NCBI GenBank assembly: GCA_036274055.1
Contig: DASUGM010000299.1
Location: 1 to 15,300, forward strand
Direction: 5' to 3'
DNA from: DASUGM01 sp036274055
Lineage (GTDB): Bacteria > Acidobacteriota > Vicinamibacteria > Vicinamibacterales > SCN-69-37
Length of the DNA: 15,300 nucleotides
Position 1 is the first letter of the stretch; each line of letters opens with the position of its first letter. The notes beneath the pieces were generated by a model. The model searched no databases and was not told the origin of the DNA. It saw only the letters and a list, made by a program, of their open reading frames with translations. A program made the position numbers and the translations under genes. This document shows, in pieces, positions 1-7,469 of the stretch.

Positions 1-32
1 GAATCCGCTCTTGGCAAGCGCACTTCACTCAG
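1..32 (-). repeat. Partial end of a dispersed repeat element, cut by the window edge
   Basis: Read on the minus strand, positions 32-13 give CTGAGTGAAGTGCGCTTGCC. This closely matches the outer end of the 292-bp inverted-repeat element at 4775-4793, which reads CTGAGTGAAAAGCGCTTGC in the same sense. The similarity continues inwards as an AAGAGC block in both. The repeat begins 1 nt after the stop codon of the barrel gene (34-36), a position like that of the other element relative to the Kef-type gene. The rest of the element would lie before base 1, so its length and type cannot be judged. Confidence 0.5.
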
Positions 33-33
33 C

Positions 34-1278
34 TCAAAAAGCAATCCCGCCCCCGAAGTTCACTCTCGTTCCGACGCCAAGGCCGCGCGCGACCGCGAGC
101 TCGATCCGGAACGCGGTGAGCGTCAGCCACACGCTGCCGCCGACGCCGGTGTGCAGCGTTTGATCGGCGAAGCGCTGACCGTTGTCGTAGACCGTGCCGG
201 TGTCGACGAAGGCGCTGAATCCGAGCCTGCCGATGCTGAGCGGCGACGAGATCGGGATCAGCAGCTGAAGTGACCCGGCGACGAGCGTGTCGCCGACGTA
301 CGATCCCGCTTCGAAGCCGCGCAGCGTCGACCAGCCGCCGAGCAGCGGCTTGAGATATGGGGGCAGCGCATCACTGGCGTCCTCGCGCAGCACCCGGGCG
401 ATCAGCACGTTCTGACGAAACACCCCGAGATAGCCGTGCGCGTCGACGCGGCGGCGATAGGTGTGCGTCGCCGCGGTGTCGAACGCGACGCGCTCGATCG
501 ACGCGGTCGCGTAGACGGCGTTGCGCGGGTTCAACGGGTCGAGGCGCGTGTCGAAGGCGACATCGACCCCCACCGTCCTGAGATCGTCACCGAGTTCCGC
601 GAACGAGACCCGTTGCCACCCGGCGGTGGTGCCGAGGCGAAGCGGACCGCTGGCGTGCTCGGCCCGGCCCCAGACGCGGGTCCGATCGTCGTTGATCTCG
701 AACCCCGGGTTTTCCTGGCGCTGCGTCGCGACCCCGAACTGCACGCGGCTGATCGGCCCGTGCAGAAACGTCTGCTCGAACTCGGCGCCGGCCTTTTTGT
801 CCCCGCCCCACGAGAGCGGAAACGACACGCGCATCCGCTCGTTCGGCAAGCCGACGTAGGCGATGCGGGCACCATACGTAAATCCGTAACCGTCCTCGCC
901 GTAGAGGATCGGCAGCCACATGAAATTGCCGAAACGGCGCTTGACCAGGCGGATCGGCGCGTCCGGGCCCGCCGCCTTGTCGGGCATGGCGATCTTCACC
1001 GGCCCTTCGTCGACGACGATGACGACGGTGATCTTCGAGGGATCTTCGATCGAGGCGAATCGCTTCAGGACCTCGACGGCGTCGAACTTATGCGACGCTT
1101 TCAGTTTCGCGGTGACGTCAGCGATGGTCGTCGCCGTGAACGGCGCTCCGATCGTCAGACCGGAGAGCTGCAGGATCTCGGCGTCCGACGCCACATTGTT
1201 GCCGTGAACGCGGATCTCGGCGATCGTCTCCGGCCCCTGGACCGTGAGCGTCAGCGCGATCATCAGCGCCGCGATCAC
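34..1278 (-). CDS. Small Omp85/BamA-like outer-membrane barrel protein with one POTRA domain
   Basis: A predicted 414-residue outer-membrane protein. A short hydrophobic N-terminus (about residues 1-14), without an obvious basic n-region, looks like a weak signal peptide. Residues about 16-93 resemble one POTRA domain (IAEIRVHGN start, VDEGP end). The rest is rich in alternating hydrophobic strands, as in the bacterial surface antigen (Omp85) barrel, and has a PLLGGWSTLRGF segment typical of that family. The last residue is Phe, as expected for a barrel C-terminal signal. BamA has five POTRA domains and about 800 residues, so this is a reduced member, closer in size to accessory Omp85 proteins. 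The start is GTG at 1278, overlapping the upstream stop by 3 nt (1275-1277), which indicates translational coupling; an in-frame ATG at 1263 is an alternative. The cargo (protein or lipid) cannot be told. Confidence 0.8.
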   Translation of the reverse strand: MIAALMIALTLTVQGPETIAEIRVHGNNVASDAEILQLSGLTIGAPFTATTIADVTAKLKASHKFDAVEVLKRFASIEDPSKITVVIVVDEGPVKIAMPDKAAGPDAPIRLVKRRFGNFMWLPILYGEDGYGFTYGARIAYVGLPNERMRVSFPLSWGGDKKAGAEFEQTFLHGPISRVQFGVATQRQENPGFEINDDRTRVWGRAEHASGPLRLGTTAGWQRVSFAELGDDLRTVGVDVAFDTRLDPLNPRNAVYATASIERVAFDTAATHTYRRRVDAHGYLGVFRQNVLIARVLREDASDALPPYLKPLLGGWSTLRGFEAGSYVGDTLVAGSLQLLIPISSPLSIGRLGFSAFVDTGTVYDNGQRFADQTLHTGVGGSVWLTLTAFRIELAVARGLGVGTRVNFGGGIAF

Positions 1279-2237
1279 CGGCGGCCGCCGATCTTCTTGA
1301 TCCGCCCGCTGGTCGTCGCCTGCTGATAGTCCTTGTAGTCGATGTGGTAGTTGACGTCGAACGTGCCAATCGCCACCATGCCGCCGAAGAAGAAGTCGAC
1401 ATCGCGCGGCAGCCAGACGTCAGGAAACGGCTGGCTCATCGTCATCGACGCCTTGAGATCGGTGACGCGGAGCAGCCACGCGGCCGGCAGGAAATCGAGG
1501 TTCACGTTGTCGAAGGTGTACTTGATGATCTGATGCGCCTTCGGCTCGACCCAGATGGTGACCAGCGAGACCTTGTTCATCATCTTTTCGATCTGCGCTT
1601 CGTAGTCCTCGCCGCGATCCTTCTTCTTTTCTTCCTGCCGTTTCTTTTCCTGATCCTGCTCGTGGGCAAACAACTTGGCCGGGTAGTACTCGATGCGCAG
1701 GACGTCGAAGCCGTCGAGTTTCTCGCGGCCGACGAGCGCGTACTTGCCTTGCTCGAACTTGAATTTCAGGAAATAGGCCGAGTCGACGAATTCCGGCTGG
1801 CGTGACTGAGAGAGCAGCGCGCCGATATCGCCCGGCATCGTTTCAGGCGGCGCGGGACGCTCGGGCGCTTCCTTGTCCTTCTTCTCGCGCTCTTTGACGC
1901 GCTTGAGGAAACGCTCCTCGTAGGCGAGCCGCTCCTTCTCGCCGATGGTGACGCCGTTGGCCTTCAACGGGCTGCGCACGAAAAACCCGTCGCGGATGTA
2001 CCAGCGATACTCGCGCTGCTCGCCCCAGATCGGCAGCCGCGATGGGCCGCGGACCGCGACCTTCTCGACCTCGTCGAGGATGTACTGCTGCAGCTTTTTC
2101 CAGTTCTCGTCGCGCGCGGCCAGCACCTTGGCCATGAACGCGTCGAGATCGGACTGGGGGCGGGCGGCGCCGACGGCCGATAGCGCGGGCCCCGCCGCAA
2201 GACAAGCAGCCAGGACGAATCCGAGGGGGTATCGCAA
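1275..2237 (-). CDS. Exported LolA-like (outer-membrane lipoprotein-sorting-like) protein
   Basis: A predicted 320-residue periplasmic protein. The open frame continues upstream to 2546, but that part is low-complexity translation of an intergenic repeat. The better start is TTG at 2237, which has a perfect GGAGG (2244-2248) 6 nt upstream and opens directly onto a signal peptide (about residues 1-25, ending near SAVGAA). The mature part has the beta-rich pattern of LolA-fold proteins, with phrases such as DGFDVLRIEYYP (175-186) and VSLVTIWVEPKAHQIIKYTFDNV (223-245). Two Lys/Glu-rich hydrophilic stretches (about 101-125 and 192-220) look like inserted loops. It is transcribed before, and overlaps, a small Omp85 barrel, so the pair may move a lipid or lipoprotein across the envelope. 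The family assignment is by pattern only, and a true LolA role is not shown. Confidence 0.7.
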   Translation of the reverse strand: MRYPLGFVLAACLAAGPALSAVGAARPQSDLDAFMAKVLAARDENWKKLQQYILDEVEKVAVRGPSRLPIWGEQREYRWYIRDGFFVRSPLKANGVTIGEKERLAYEERFLKRVKEREKKDKEAPERPAPPETMPGDIGALLSQSRQPEFVDSAYFLKFKFEQGKYALVGREKLDGFDVLRIEYYPAKLFAHEQDQEKKRQEEKKKDRGEDYEAQIEKMMNKVSLVTIWVEPKAHQIIKYTFDNVNLDFLPAAWLLRVTDLKASMTMSQPFPDVWLPRDVDFFFGGMVAIGTFDVNYHIDYKDYQQATTSGRIKKIGGRR

Positions 2238-2243
2238 GACGGA

Positions 2244-2248
2244 CCTCC
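2244..2248 (-). promoter_or_regulatory. Strong Shine-Dalgarno site that fixes the TTG start of the LolA-like gene
   Basis: On the minus strand the sequence reads GGAGG, then 6 nt, then TTG at 2237-2235. This is one of the strongest ribosome-binding sites in the window. It supports the rare TTG codon over upstream in-frame ATG codons, which lie in the intergenic repeat. Confidence 0.75.
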
Positions 2249-2312
2249 GGGCAGGCGCGGACCACAGTAACAGACGAATAGCGGCGCCGGTAGGTTGCAG
2301 AACGGCACTGCC

Positions 2313-2505
2313 CATGGGCGATCGGCGATCGGGTGATCGGGCCATGGCAGTGCATCTGCGATCGCGCGATCGGGCCAAGGATGAGCCGACTCCTGAGCCG
2401 CCGGCGACTTGGGTAATGCAGCCAATCGCATCTGGCCCTTCGCCCGATCGCACGATCGCCCGATGCTTTGCCATGGCCCGATCACCCGATCGCCGATCGC
2501 CCATG
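2313..2505. repeat. GATC-rich long inverted repeat in a divergent intergenic region
   Basis: Bases 2313-2349 and 2469-2505 are perfect inverted copies (37 of 37). Pairing continues through 2352-2356/2462-2466 (5 bp) and 2358-2375/2442-2459 (17 of 18), leaving a loop of about 66 nt. The arms are made of degenerate 7-8 bp units such as ATCGGGTG and ATCGGCG, and the element holds ten GATC sites. It fills most of the space between the divergent LolA-like and Kef-type genes. The repeat keeps both strands open, giving spurious N-terminal extensions (RSPDRRSP-type peptides) to both neighbours. It could be a mobile palindromic repeat, a source of cruciform or RNA structure, or a methylation target; the sequence does not decide between these. 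Confidence 0.85.
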
Positions 2506-2520
2506 TCATCATGCGGTCCC

Positions 2521-4509
2521 GTGCACGATCTTCCCCTGCTCGTCACTCTGAGCGTTGCGCTCGCCTACGCCCTTGCGGGCGGCCTCATCGCCCGCAAGCT
2601 GGGCTTGCCGACGCTGGTCGGCTACATGGTCGCGGGCATCGCGCTCGGACCATTTACCCCCGGCTATCACGGCGATACCGGCGCGATCGCGCAGATGGCG
2701 GAGTTCGGCGTCATCCTGCTGATGTTCGGCGTCGGGCTGCATTTTTCATTCAACGACTTGTGGCGCGTGCGGCAGGTGGCGATTCCCGGCGCTCTGCTGC
2801 AGATGTCGATCGTCGCGGTTGGCGGCTACCTGCTGGCGCGCGGCTGGGACTTCTCCGCCGGCGGCGCGTGGATCTTCGGTCTCGCGATTTCGGTGGCCAG
2901 CACCGTGGTGTTGATGCGCGGACTGATGGATCAGGGCTGGCTCGATACGCCACAAGGGAAAGTCGCGGTCGGCTGGCTGGTGTTCGAGGATCTCCTGACC
3001 GTCGCGATTCTCGTGCTCCTGCCCGTGGTCGCCGCGCCCGCGGGCCGCGATCCGTGGACCACCGGCGGCATCGCGATTGGCAAGGCGCTCCTGTTCATCG
3101 CGCTGATGGTCTTCGCCGGCGCGCGCGTCGTCCCCGCCATACTCTCGCGCGTCGTCAACACGCGATCGCGCGAACTGTTCGTGCTGGTGGCGTTGACGAT
3201 GGCCGCCGGCACGGCGCTCGCGTCGGCGCAATTCTTCGGTCTTTCGCTGGCGCTCGGCGCCTTCGTCGCCGGCGTCGTCGTCGGCGAATCGGAATTCAGT
3301 CAGCAGATCAGCGCCGACCTGCTGCCCTTCCGTGAAGCGTTCGCGGTGGTGTTCTTCGTTTCCGTCGGGATGTTGATCGATCCGATCTACGTCGCCGATC
3401 ACTGGGGACGAGTCATCGCCGTGTCGCTGGTGATCATCGTCGGCAAGGGACTGGTGTCGGGTCTGCTCGGCGCGATCCTGCCCTGTCCGGCGCGCACTGC
3501 GCTGGTGCTGGCCGCGGGCCGCGCCCAGATCGGCGAGTTCTCGTTCATTGTCGGGCAAAGCGGCCTGGCTCTGGGGCTGATCGACAAGCCGCAGTACTCG
3601 TTGATCCTCTCCGGCGCACTGGTCTCGATCACCGCAAACACGTTTCTGATGCGGCTGGTCGAGCCAGCTGAGCGCGCATTCCAGAAGTGGCCGCGCTTCT
3701 GGCGCTTCCTCAATCACGGACAAGTCGGCCTCGACGGCGTCGCGCACGGGATGTCCGACCACGTGGTCATCGTCGGATCGGGCCGGGTCGGCCGGCACAT
3801 TGCCGAGGCGCTCGGACGGCTGCAAATCCCTCGTCTGGTCGTGGAGGCCGATCCCGTCGTGCTGGCGCGCCTGCATCAGCTCGGCGTGCCCGCGCTCTAC
3901 GGCGACGCCGGCAGCTCAGAGATTCTCGAGCACGCGTCGATCGACAAGGCCCGGGCCCTGGTCATCACACTGCCGGACGACGCCGCGGTCCTGGCCGTCG
4001 TCGTCACCGCGCGCGTGGTGAATCCGAAGGTCCCGATCGTCGCGCGCGCGTCGACCTGGGACGGCGGGCGTCGGATCAAGAAGGCCGGGGCCACCGAAGT
4101 GGTGCGGCCCGAGCTCGAAGGCGGCATCGAGATCGTGCGGCGGACGCTGCTCGATCTCGAACTGCCGGTGCGCGAAGTCCAGCGCTACGTCGAAATCGTC
4201 CGCAACGAAGGGCTCGATGACATCGAGCGGCCGAGCGCCGAACGCGCCCGCGTGCTCGACCACTTGATCGGCGCGTCAAAAGACCTCCAGATCGAGTGGC
4301 TCGAACTCGACGCCAGGAGTCCGCTCGTCAACCGCACGATCGGTCAGGCGCAGATCCGATCGCGATCGGGCGCGTCCATCGTCGCGATCAGCCGCGCGGA
4401 TCGACTGATGACGAATCCCGAGGCGGGCGAAACGCTGCTCGCCGGCGATCGACTGGCGCTGATCGGGACGCCGGAACAGGTCGGGAAAGTCGAGAAACTG
4501 TCTGAGTGA
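2521..4509 (+). CDS. Kef/YbaL-type cation:proton antiporter (CPA2) with C-terminal RCK domains
   Basis: An inner-membrane monovalent cation/proton antiporter of the CPA2 family, probably for K+ efflux. With GTG at 2521 the protein is 662 residues and begins MHDLPLL, as family members such as YbaL do. An in-frame ATG at 2503 lies at the edge of the inverted repeat and is less likely; neither start has a clear ribosome-binding site. Residues about 5-390 form roughly a dozen membrane segments, with the conserved LVGYMVAGIALGPFTPG (32-48). A TrkA-N (RCK) nucleotide-binding domain follows at about 411-530, with GSGRVG at 419-424. A TrkA-C domain fills about 585-660 (LVNRTIGQ, LLAGDRLALIG). It reads away from the LolA-like gene. 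Its last codons and TGA stop lie inside the terminal repeat of the downstream element. Whether K+ or Na+ is the substrate cannot be settled from sequence. Confidence 0.9.
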   Translation: MHDLPLLVTLSVALAYALAGGLIARKLGLPTLVGYMVAGIALGPFTPGYHGDTGAIAQMAEFGVILLMFGVGLHFSFNDLWRVRQVAIPGALLQMSIVAVGGYLLARGWDFSAGGAWIFGLAISVASTVVLMRGLMDQGWLDTPQGKVAVGWLVFEDLLTVAILVLLPVVAAPAGRDPWTTGGIAIGKALLFIALMVFAGARVVPAILSRVVNTRSRELFVLVALTMAAGTALASAQFFGLSLALGAFVAGVVVGESEFSQQISADLLPFREAFAVVFFVSVGMLIDPIYVADHWGRVIAVSLVIIVGKGLVSGLLGAILPCPARTALVLAAGRAQIGEFSFIVGQSGLALGLIDKPQYSLILSGALVSITANTFLMRLVEPAERAFQKWPRFWRFLNHGQVGLDGVAHGMSDHVVIVGSGRVGRHIAEALGRLQIPRLVVEADPVVLARLHQLGVPALYGDAGSSEILEHASIDKARALVITLPDDAAVLAVVVTARVVNPKVPIVARASTWDGGRRIKKAGATEVVRPELEGGIEIVRRTLLDLELPVREVQRYVEIVRNEGLDDIERPSAERARVLDHLIGASKDLQIEWLELDARSPLVNRTIGQAQIRSRSGASIVAISRADRLMTNPEAGETLLAGDRLALIGTPEQVGKVEKLSE

Positions 4510-4793
4510 AAAGCGTCTGTCTCCAAGAGCCTTCAACATGAAGGACGTGAAGAAGATCTCCTTCTTTTGGAAACCTTGCGAGATGCGTCCTTCGGAAAAG
4601 AACGCAATCAAAACGTGGAGCTCATGAAGAGCCTCACAACTGTGATCACTCCGGCCGAGAGATCTTCTTCATGCCCTCCATCCGAAAGCCGGGGTCTTGT
4701 TTCAGCACGCATCTCGCAATGATTTCCAAAAGAAGGAGATCTTCTTCATGTCCTTCATGTTGAAGGCTCTTTGAGCAAGCGCTTTTCACTCAG
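4502..4793. repeat. 292-bp inverted-repeat (MITE-like or giant hairpin) element between convergent genes
   Basis: The ends are a perfect 14-bp inverted repeat, CTGAGTGAAAAGCG (4502-4515) and its complement (4780-4793). Inside are long arms, 4525-4588 and 4707-4771, which match as inverted copies with only a few substitutions and a 1-nt indel. The loop (4589-4706) has further short pairings: CATGAAGA 4623-4630 with TCTTCATG 4666-4673, and TTCGGA 4591-4596 with TCCGAA 4681-4686. The motif GAAGAAGATCTC recurs in both arms and, in part, in the loop. No transposase is encoded, and I see no clear target-site duplication. The base composition is visibly less GC-rich than the neighbouring genes. It lies between the 3' ends of two convergent genes, so the transcript could act as a bidirectional terminator. 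It is either a non-autonomous mobile element or a structured RNA/DNA element. Confidence 0.88.
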
Positions 4794-4806
4794 TCCACGT
4801 CACACG

Positions 4807-7335
4807 TCACAACTCCCGCAGCGCCACATTCGGATCCACCCTCGTCGCGCGTCGTGCGGGGATGAAGCAGGCGACCGAGGCGGCCGCCAGCAGCAACACC
4901 ACTGCCAACCCGAACGCGAGCGGATCGATGGCGGCGATGGGCGCCGTGAACTGACCCTGCAGTGCCATCCGGATTCCTACCGCCGCCCCGAGGCCGATGA
5001 ACAGTCCTTCGAGGACGGGACGAAACCCGTCTTTGAGCACCAGCGCGGCGATCCGGCGGCGGTCGGCGCCGAGCGCGATGCGCACGCCGATCTCGCGCGT
5101 GCGTCGAAACACGACGTGCGAGAGCACCCCGTAGAGTCCCGTCATCGACAGCACCAGCGCAATCGCGGCCAGACCGGCCAGCGCGCCGCCGGCGAGTTGC
5201 AACCCGGCGCGCGACCCGCTCGCCAGCTGATCGGCATCGACGGCGAACTGCGTGGCGAGGTCCGGATCGGCGCGGCGGATCTCCGCGAGCACGACGCCCA
5301 CCGGCGCGTCGCGGCGATCGCGCGCGCGGGCGAAGATCAGCAGATCACGATCGAATTCCTGCGCGAACGGCGCGAACAACTGCCCGTCGTAGCCGCCGGT
5401 CGGCGTCTTCTTCCTGCCCTCGACGACGCCGACGATCGTTGCGGTCACCGTCGGCGGATCGGAGCGGTACGGGTCGCGAATCTTCATCAGCATCGGACGG
5501 CCAACGGCGTCCGTCGTCCCGAAGAGCTCGAGCGCCAGCCCCTCGTTGATCACCACGACTCGTGGCGAACCGGCGGTGTCGTTGTCGTTGAAATCCCGCC
5601 CGGCGGCGAGGCGGATGCCCGCCAGCGCGAGATAACCCGGCGTCACCATGGCGATGTCGCCGCCGGTTCGGTGCGTGGCTTCGGACTTGAACACGCCGTC
5701 GACCGTGGTTGCGCGCGCATAGCCGCGGCTGGCGTACGAGTACGGCACGATCGGCGATGCGGTCGCGACGGCGGCGATGTCGATCTCCGGCCTGGCGCGC
5801 AGTCGGTCGAGAATCCGTTGCACGATCTCACGCGCCCGCCCCTCGTCGCGTGGCTGGAGGGAAAGCGGGACGCTGGCGACCGCGACGCCGGAGAGATCCG
5901 CCGCCGGGCGCTGGAACAGCGGCAGATCCCGAAACACCATCCGCACGAAGATCGCGGCAATCAGAAACAAGCCGACCGAGGCGCCGACCTGGAGCGCGAT
6001 CAGGTTGCCGCGGCTCCGCCAATTCGGCATCGATGTCGTCGCGTTCTCGAGATCGAGCGCCGATCGGACGTGCGTGCGGGTGAGACGGATGGCGGGCAGG
6101 ACGCCGGCGATGAACAACGCGATCAGGCCGGCCATGACCGCGCCGGCAAGCGCGCCGCGGTCGAGCTGCCAGTCGATCACGTTGCGGTTGTAGATCGAGT
6201 TTGCCAGCGCTGATTGCACCAGATGGACGCCAGTGCCGATGATGCCTTCGGCGAGCAGCAGCCCGACCGCCGCGCCCGCGACCGCAATCATCGCGCCCTC
6301 GAGCGCCTGCTCGCGGACCAGCCGCCAGCGTGACGCCCCCAACGCCGCGCGTACCGCGAGTTCGTGGCGTCTCGAAATCCCGCGCGACAGGATCAGATTC
6401 GCGAGGTTCATGCAGGCGACGACGAGCACCAGCCCCGGCAGCGCCAGAATCACCGTCGCGATGTCGCCCTCGCCAAGCGGATCGCTGAGATACGGCCCGA
6501 CCGACCAGAACCGCGGCATCGGACTCGGCGGCTCGGCTGGGTTGGCGCTGGTCAGCGGTGGCAAGGGCGACACCAGGTCGAGTTGCTGGCCGATCCGGCC
6601 CGCCTCTTCGGCCGCGCGCTCGAGCGACACGCCGGACCGCAGCCGGCCGACGACGAAGTGATCGCGGACCGTCCGCCCCGGACGGCGATAGGCGGGATTG
6701 ACGTCCCCGATGTGGCTCATCGGGATCCAGAAGCCCAGCACCGCGTACGCCGGTGTCCGCAGTCCGCGGAAACTCCCTGGCGCCACGCCGACGACGGTCG
6801 CGGCGCTTCCTCCAATCTTGATCGTGGCGCCGATGACATCCTCGCTCGAGGCAAAGCGGCGACGCCAGGTCTGTTCGCTCAGGACAACGACGAGCGGACT
6901 GCCCGGATCGTCGTCGACCGGCTGCAACACGCGGCCACGCAGCGGCGTCACGCCAAGTTGGGAAAAGTACAGTCCGGTCACGGCCTCGCCGCCGGTGAGT
7001 TCGGCGCCGCCGGCCGCCGAGACGACCGTGCCGACTTGTGCAGTCGCGATCAGCGGCTCGAACGAGCTCTGCGCGCGTTCGAGGTCGGCGAAGTCGGCGG
7101 CGCTGATGCGGGCCTGCCGTCTCGCGGACTCTGAGTTGGTCAGACGCAGAAAGACCAGTTCATCCGGCGCGACCACCCCGGGCGGCCGCCAGAAACCGCT
7201 GTACAACACAGAATATGCGGCGGTCGTGACGCCGATGCCGAGCGCAAGGGTCACCACCGAGAACAATGTGAATCCGGGGGCCTGAAGCAGCCGGCGGGCG
7301 GCCCTGCGGATCTCGTGGATGAGAGAGTCGGTCAT
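4807..7335 (-). CDS. ADOP-type orphan ABC permease (MacB/FtsX family)
   Basis: An 842-residue inner-membrane permease. It starts with a short cytoplasmic helix (MTDSLIHEIRRAARRLLQAPG), then a first membrane segment at about residues 22-45, and a MacB-type periplasmic domain. FtsX-type three-helix blocks follow (about 285-420, then 735-835), with a second periplasmic domain between them. This duplicated FtsX/MacB-PCD layout and the roughly 800-residue length fit the 'acidobacterial duplicated orphan permease' (ADOP) family. No ATPase partner is adjacent, as is usual for that family. Such proteins resemble MacB, which uses membrane-coupled motion for export of peptides or antibiotics, but the substrate here is unknown. 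The gene converges on the Kef-type antiporter across the 292-bp repeat and diverges from modA. A promoter-like pair lies just upstream. Confidence 0.88.
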   Translation of the reverse strand: MTDSLIHEIRRAARRLLQAPGFTLFSVVTLALGIGVTTAAYSVLYSGFWRPPGVVAPDELVFLRLTNSESARRQARISAADFADLERAQSSFEPLIATAQVGTVVSAAGGAELTGGEAVTGLYFSQLGVTPLRGRVLQPVDDDPGSPLVVVLSEQTWRRRFASSEDVIGATIKIGGSAATVVGVAPGSFRGLRTPAYAVLGFWIPMSHIGDVNPAYRRPGRTVRDHFVVGRLRSGVSLERAAEEAGRIGQQLDLVSPLPPLTSANPAEPPSPMPRFWSVGPYLSDPLGEGDIATVILALPGLVLVVACMNLANLILSRGISRRHELAVRAALGASRWRLVREQALEGAMIAVAGAAVGLLLAEGIIGTGVHLVQSALANSIYNRNVIDWQLDRGALAGAVMAGLIALFIAGVLPAIRLTRTHVRSALDLENATTSMPNWRSRGNLIALQVGASVGLFLIAAIFVRMVFRDLPLFQRPAADLSGVAVASVPLSLQPRDEGRAREIVQRILDRLRARPEIDIAAVATASPIVPYSYASRGYARATTVDGVFKSEATHRTGGDIAMVTPGYLALAGIRLAAGRDFNDNDTAGSPRVVVINEGLALELFGTTDAVGRPMLMKIRDPYRSDPPTVTATIVGVVEGRKKTPTGGYDGQLFAPFAQEFDRDLLIFARARDRRDAPVGVVLAEIRRADPDLATQFAVDADQLASGSRAGLQLAGGALAGLAAIALVLSMTGLYGVLSHVVFRRTREIGVRIALGADRRRIAALVLKDGFRPVLEGLFIGLGAAVGIRMALQGQFTAPIAAIDPLAFGLAVVLLLAAASVACFIPARRATRVDPNVALREL

Positions 7336-7349
7336 GCGCCGGCGTCCAG

Positions 7350-7378
7350 ATCTTATCGGTTGGCCGAGCGGCTGTCAG
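7350..7378 (-). promoter_or_regulatory. Candidate sigma-70-like promoter for the ADOP permease
   Basis: On the minus strand a CTGACA hexamer (7378-7373) is followed by a 17-nt spacer and TAAGAT (7355-7350). These are near-consensus -35 and -10 boxes at ideal spacing. A start about 7 nt downstream would give a very short leader before the ATG at 7335. This is a pattern match only. Confidence 0.4.
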
Positions 7379-7383
7379 AAGAG

Positions 7384-7403
7384 CTGAGTGGAGTGCGCTC
7401 GCC
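7384..7403 (+). repeat. Degenerate copy of the dispersed element end, near modA
   Basis: The sequence CTGAGTGGAGTGCGCTCGCC differs from the copy at 32-13 (minus strand) at 2 of 20 positions, and it starts with the same CTGAGTG as the 292-bp element. A second match, GAATCGCTCTTGGCA at 7431-7445, resembles GAATCCGCTCTTGGCA at 1-16, in the opposite sense to the first block. The two blocks may be the remains of a much shorter or decayed copy of about 60 bp between the divergent ADOP permease and modA genes. Confidence 0.45.
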
Positions 7404-7456
7404 GAACGCAATTCTCGGCCTTCTCTCTGTGAATCGCTCTTGGCAGGGCCGCCGCA

Positions 7457-7462
7457 TACAAT
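7457..7462 (+). promoter_or_regulatory. modA: Candidate -10 box for a leaderless modA transcript
   Basis: TACAAT ends 7 nt before the A of the modA ATG (7470). That is the distance expected between a -10 box and the transcription start, so transcription could begin at or next to the start codon. There is no ribosome-binding site in the gap, which supports a leaderless message. No well-placed -35 box is seen; TTGGCA at 7440-7445 is only 11 nt away. Confidence 0.35.
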
Positions 7463-7469
7463 TGCGGCG

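Noticed and set aside
436..1326. Long open frame on the plus strand opposite the Omp85-like gene
   Set aside because: Arg/Asp-rich, no recognisable domain, fully antisense to a well-supported gene; a GC-rich shadow frame.
2313..2505. CRISPR array
   Set aside because: The units are inverted and 7-8 bp long, without regular spacers, and no cas genes are nearby.
2746..3876. 376-codon minus-strand frame opposite the Kef-type gene
   Set aside because: Composition rich in His, Gln, Asp and Arg with no motif; antisense to a clear antiporter.
4502..4793. Insertion sequence with transposase
   Set aside because: The element is under 300 bp and encodes no transposase-like frame; at most it is non-autonomous.
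4771..6213. 480-codon plus-strand frame opposite the ADOP permease
   Set aside because: Low-complexity Arg/Asp/His-rich translation; the minus-strand gene has clear FtsX/MacB features.
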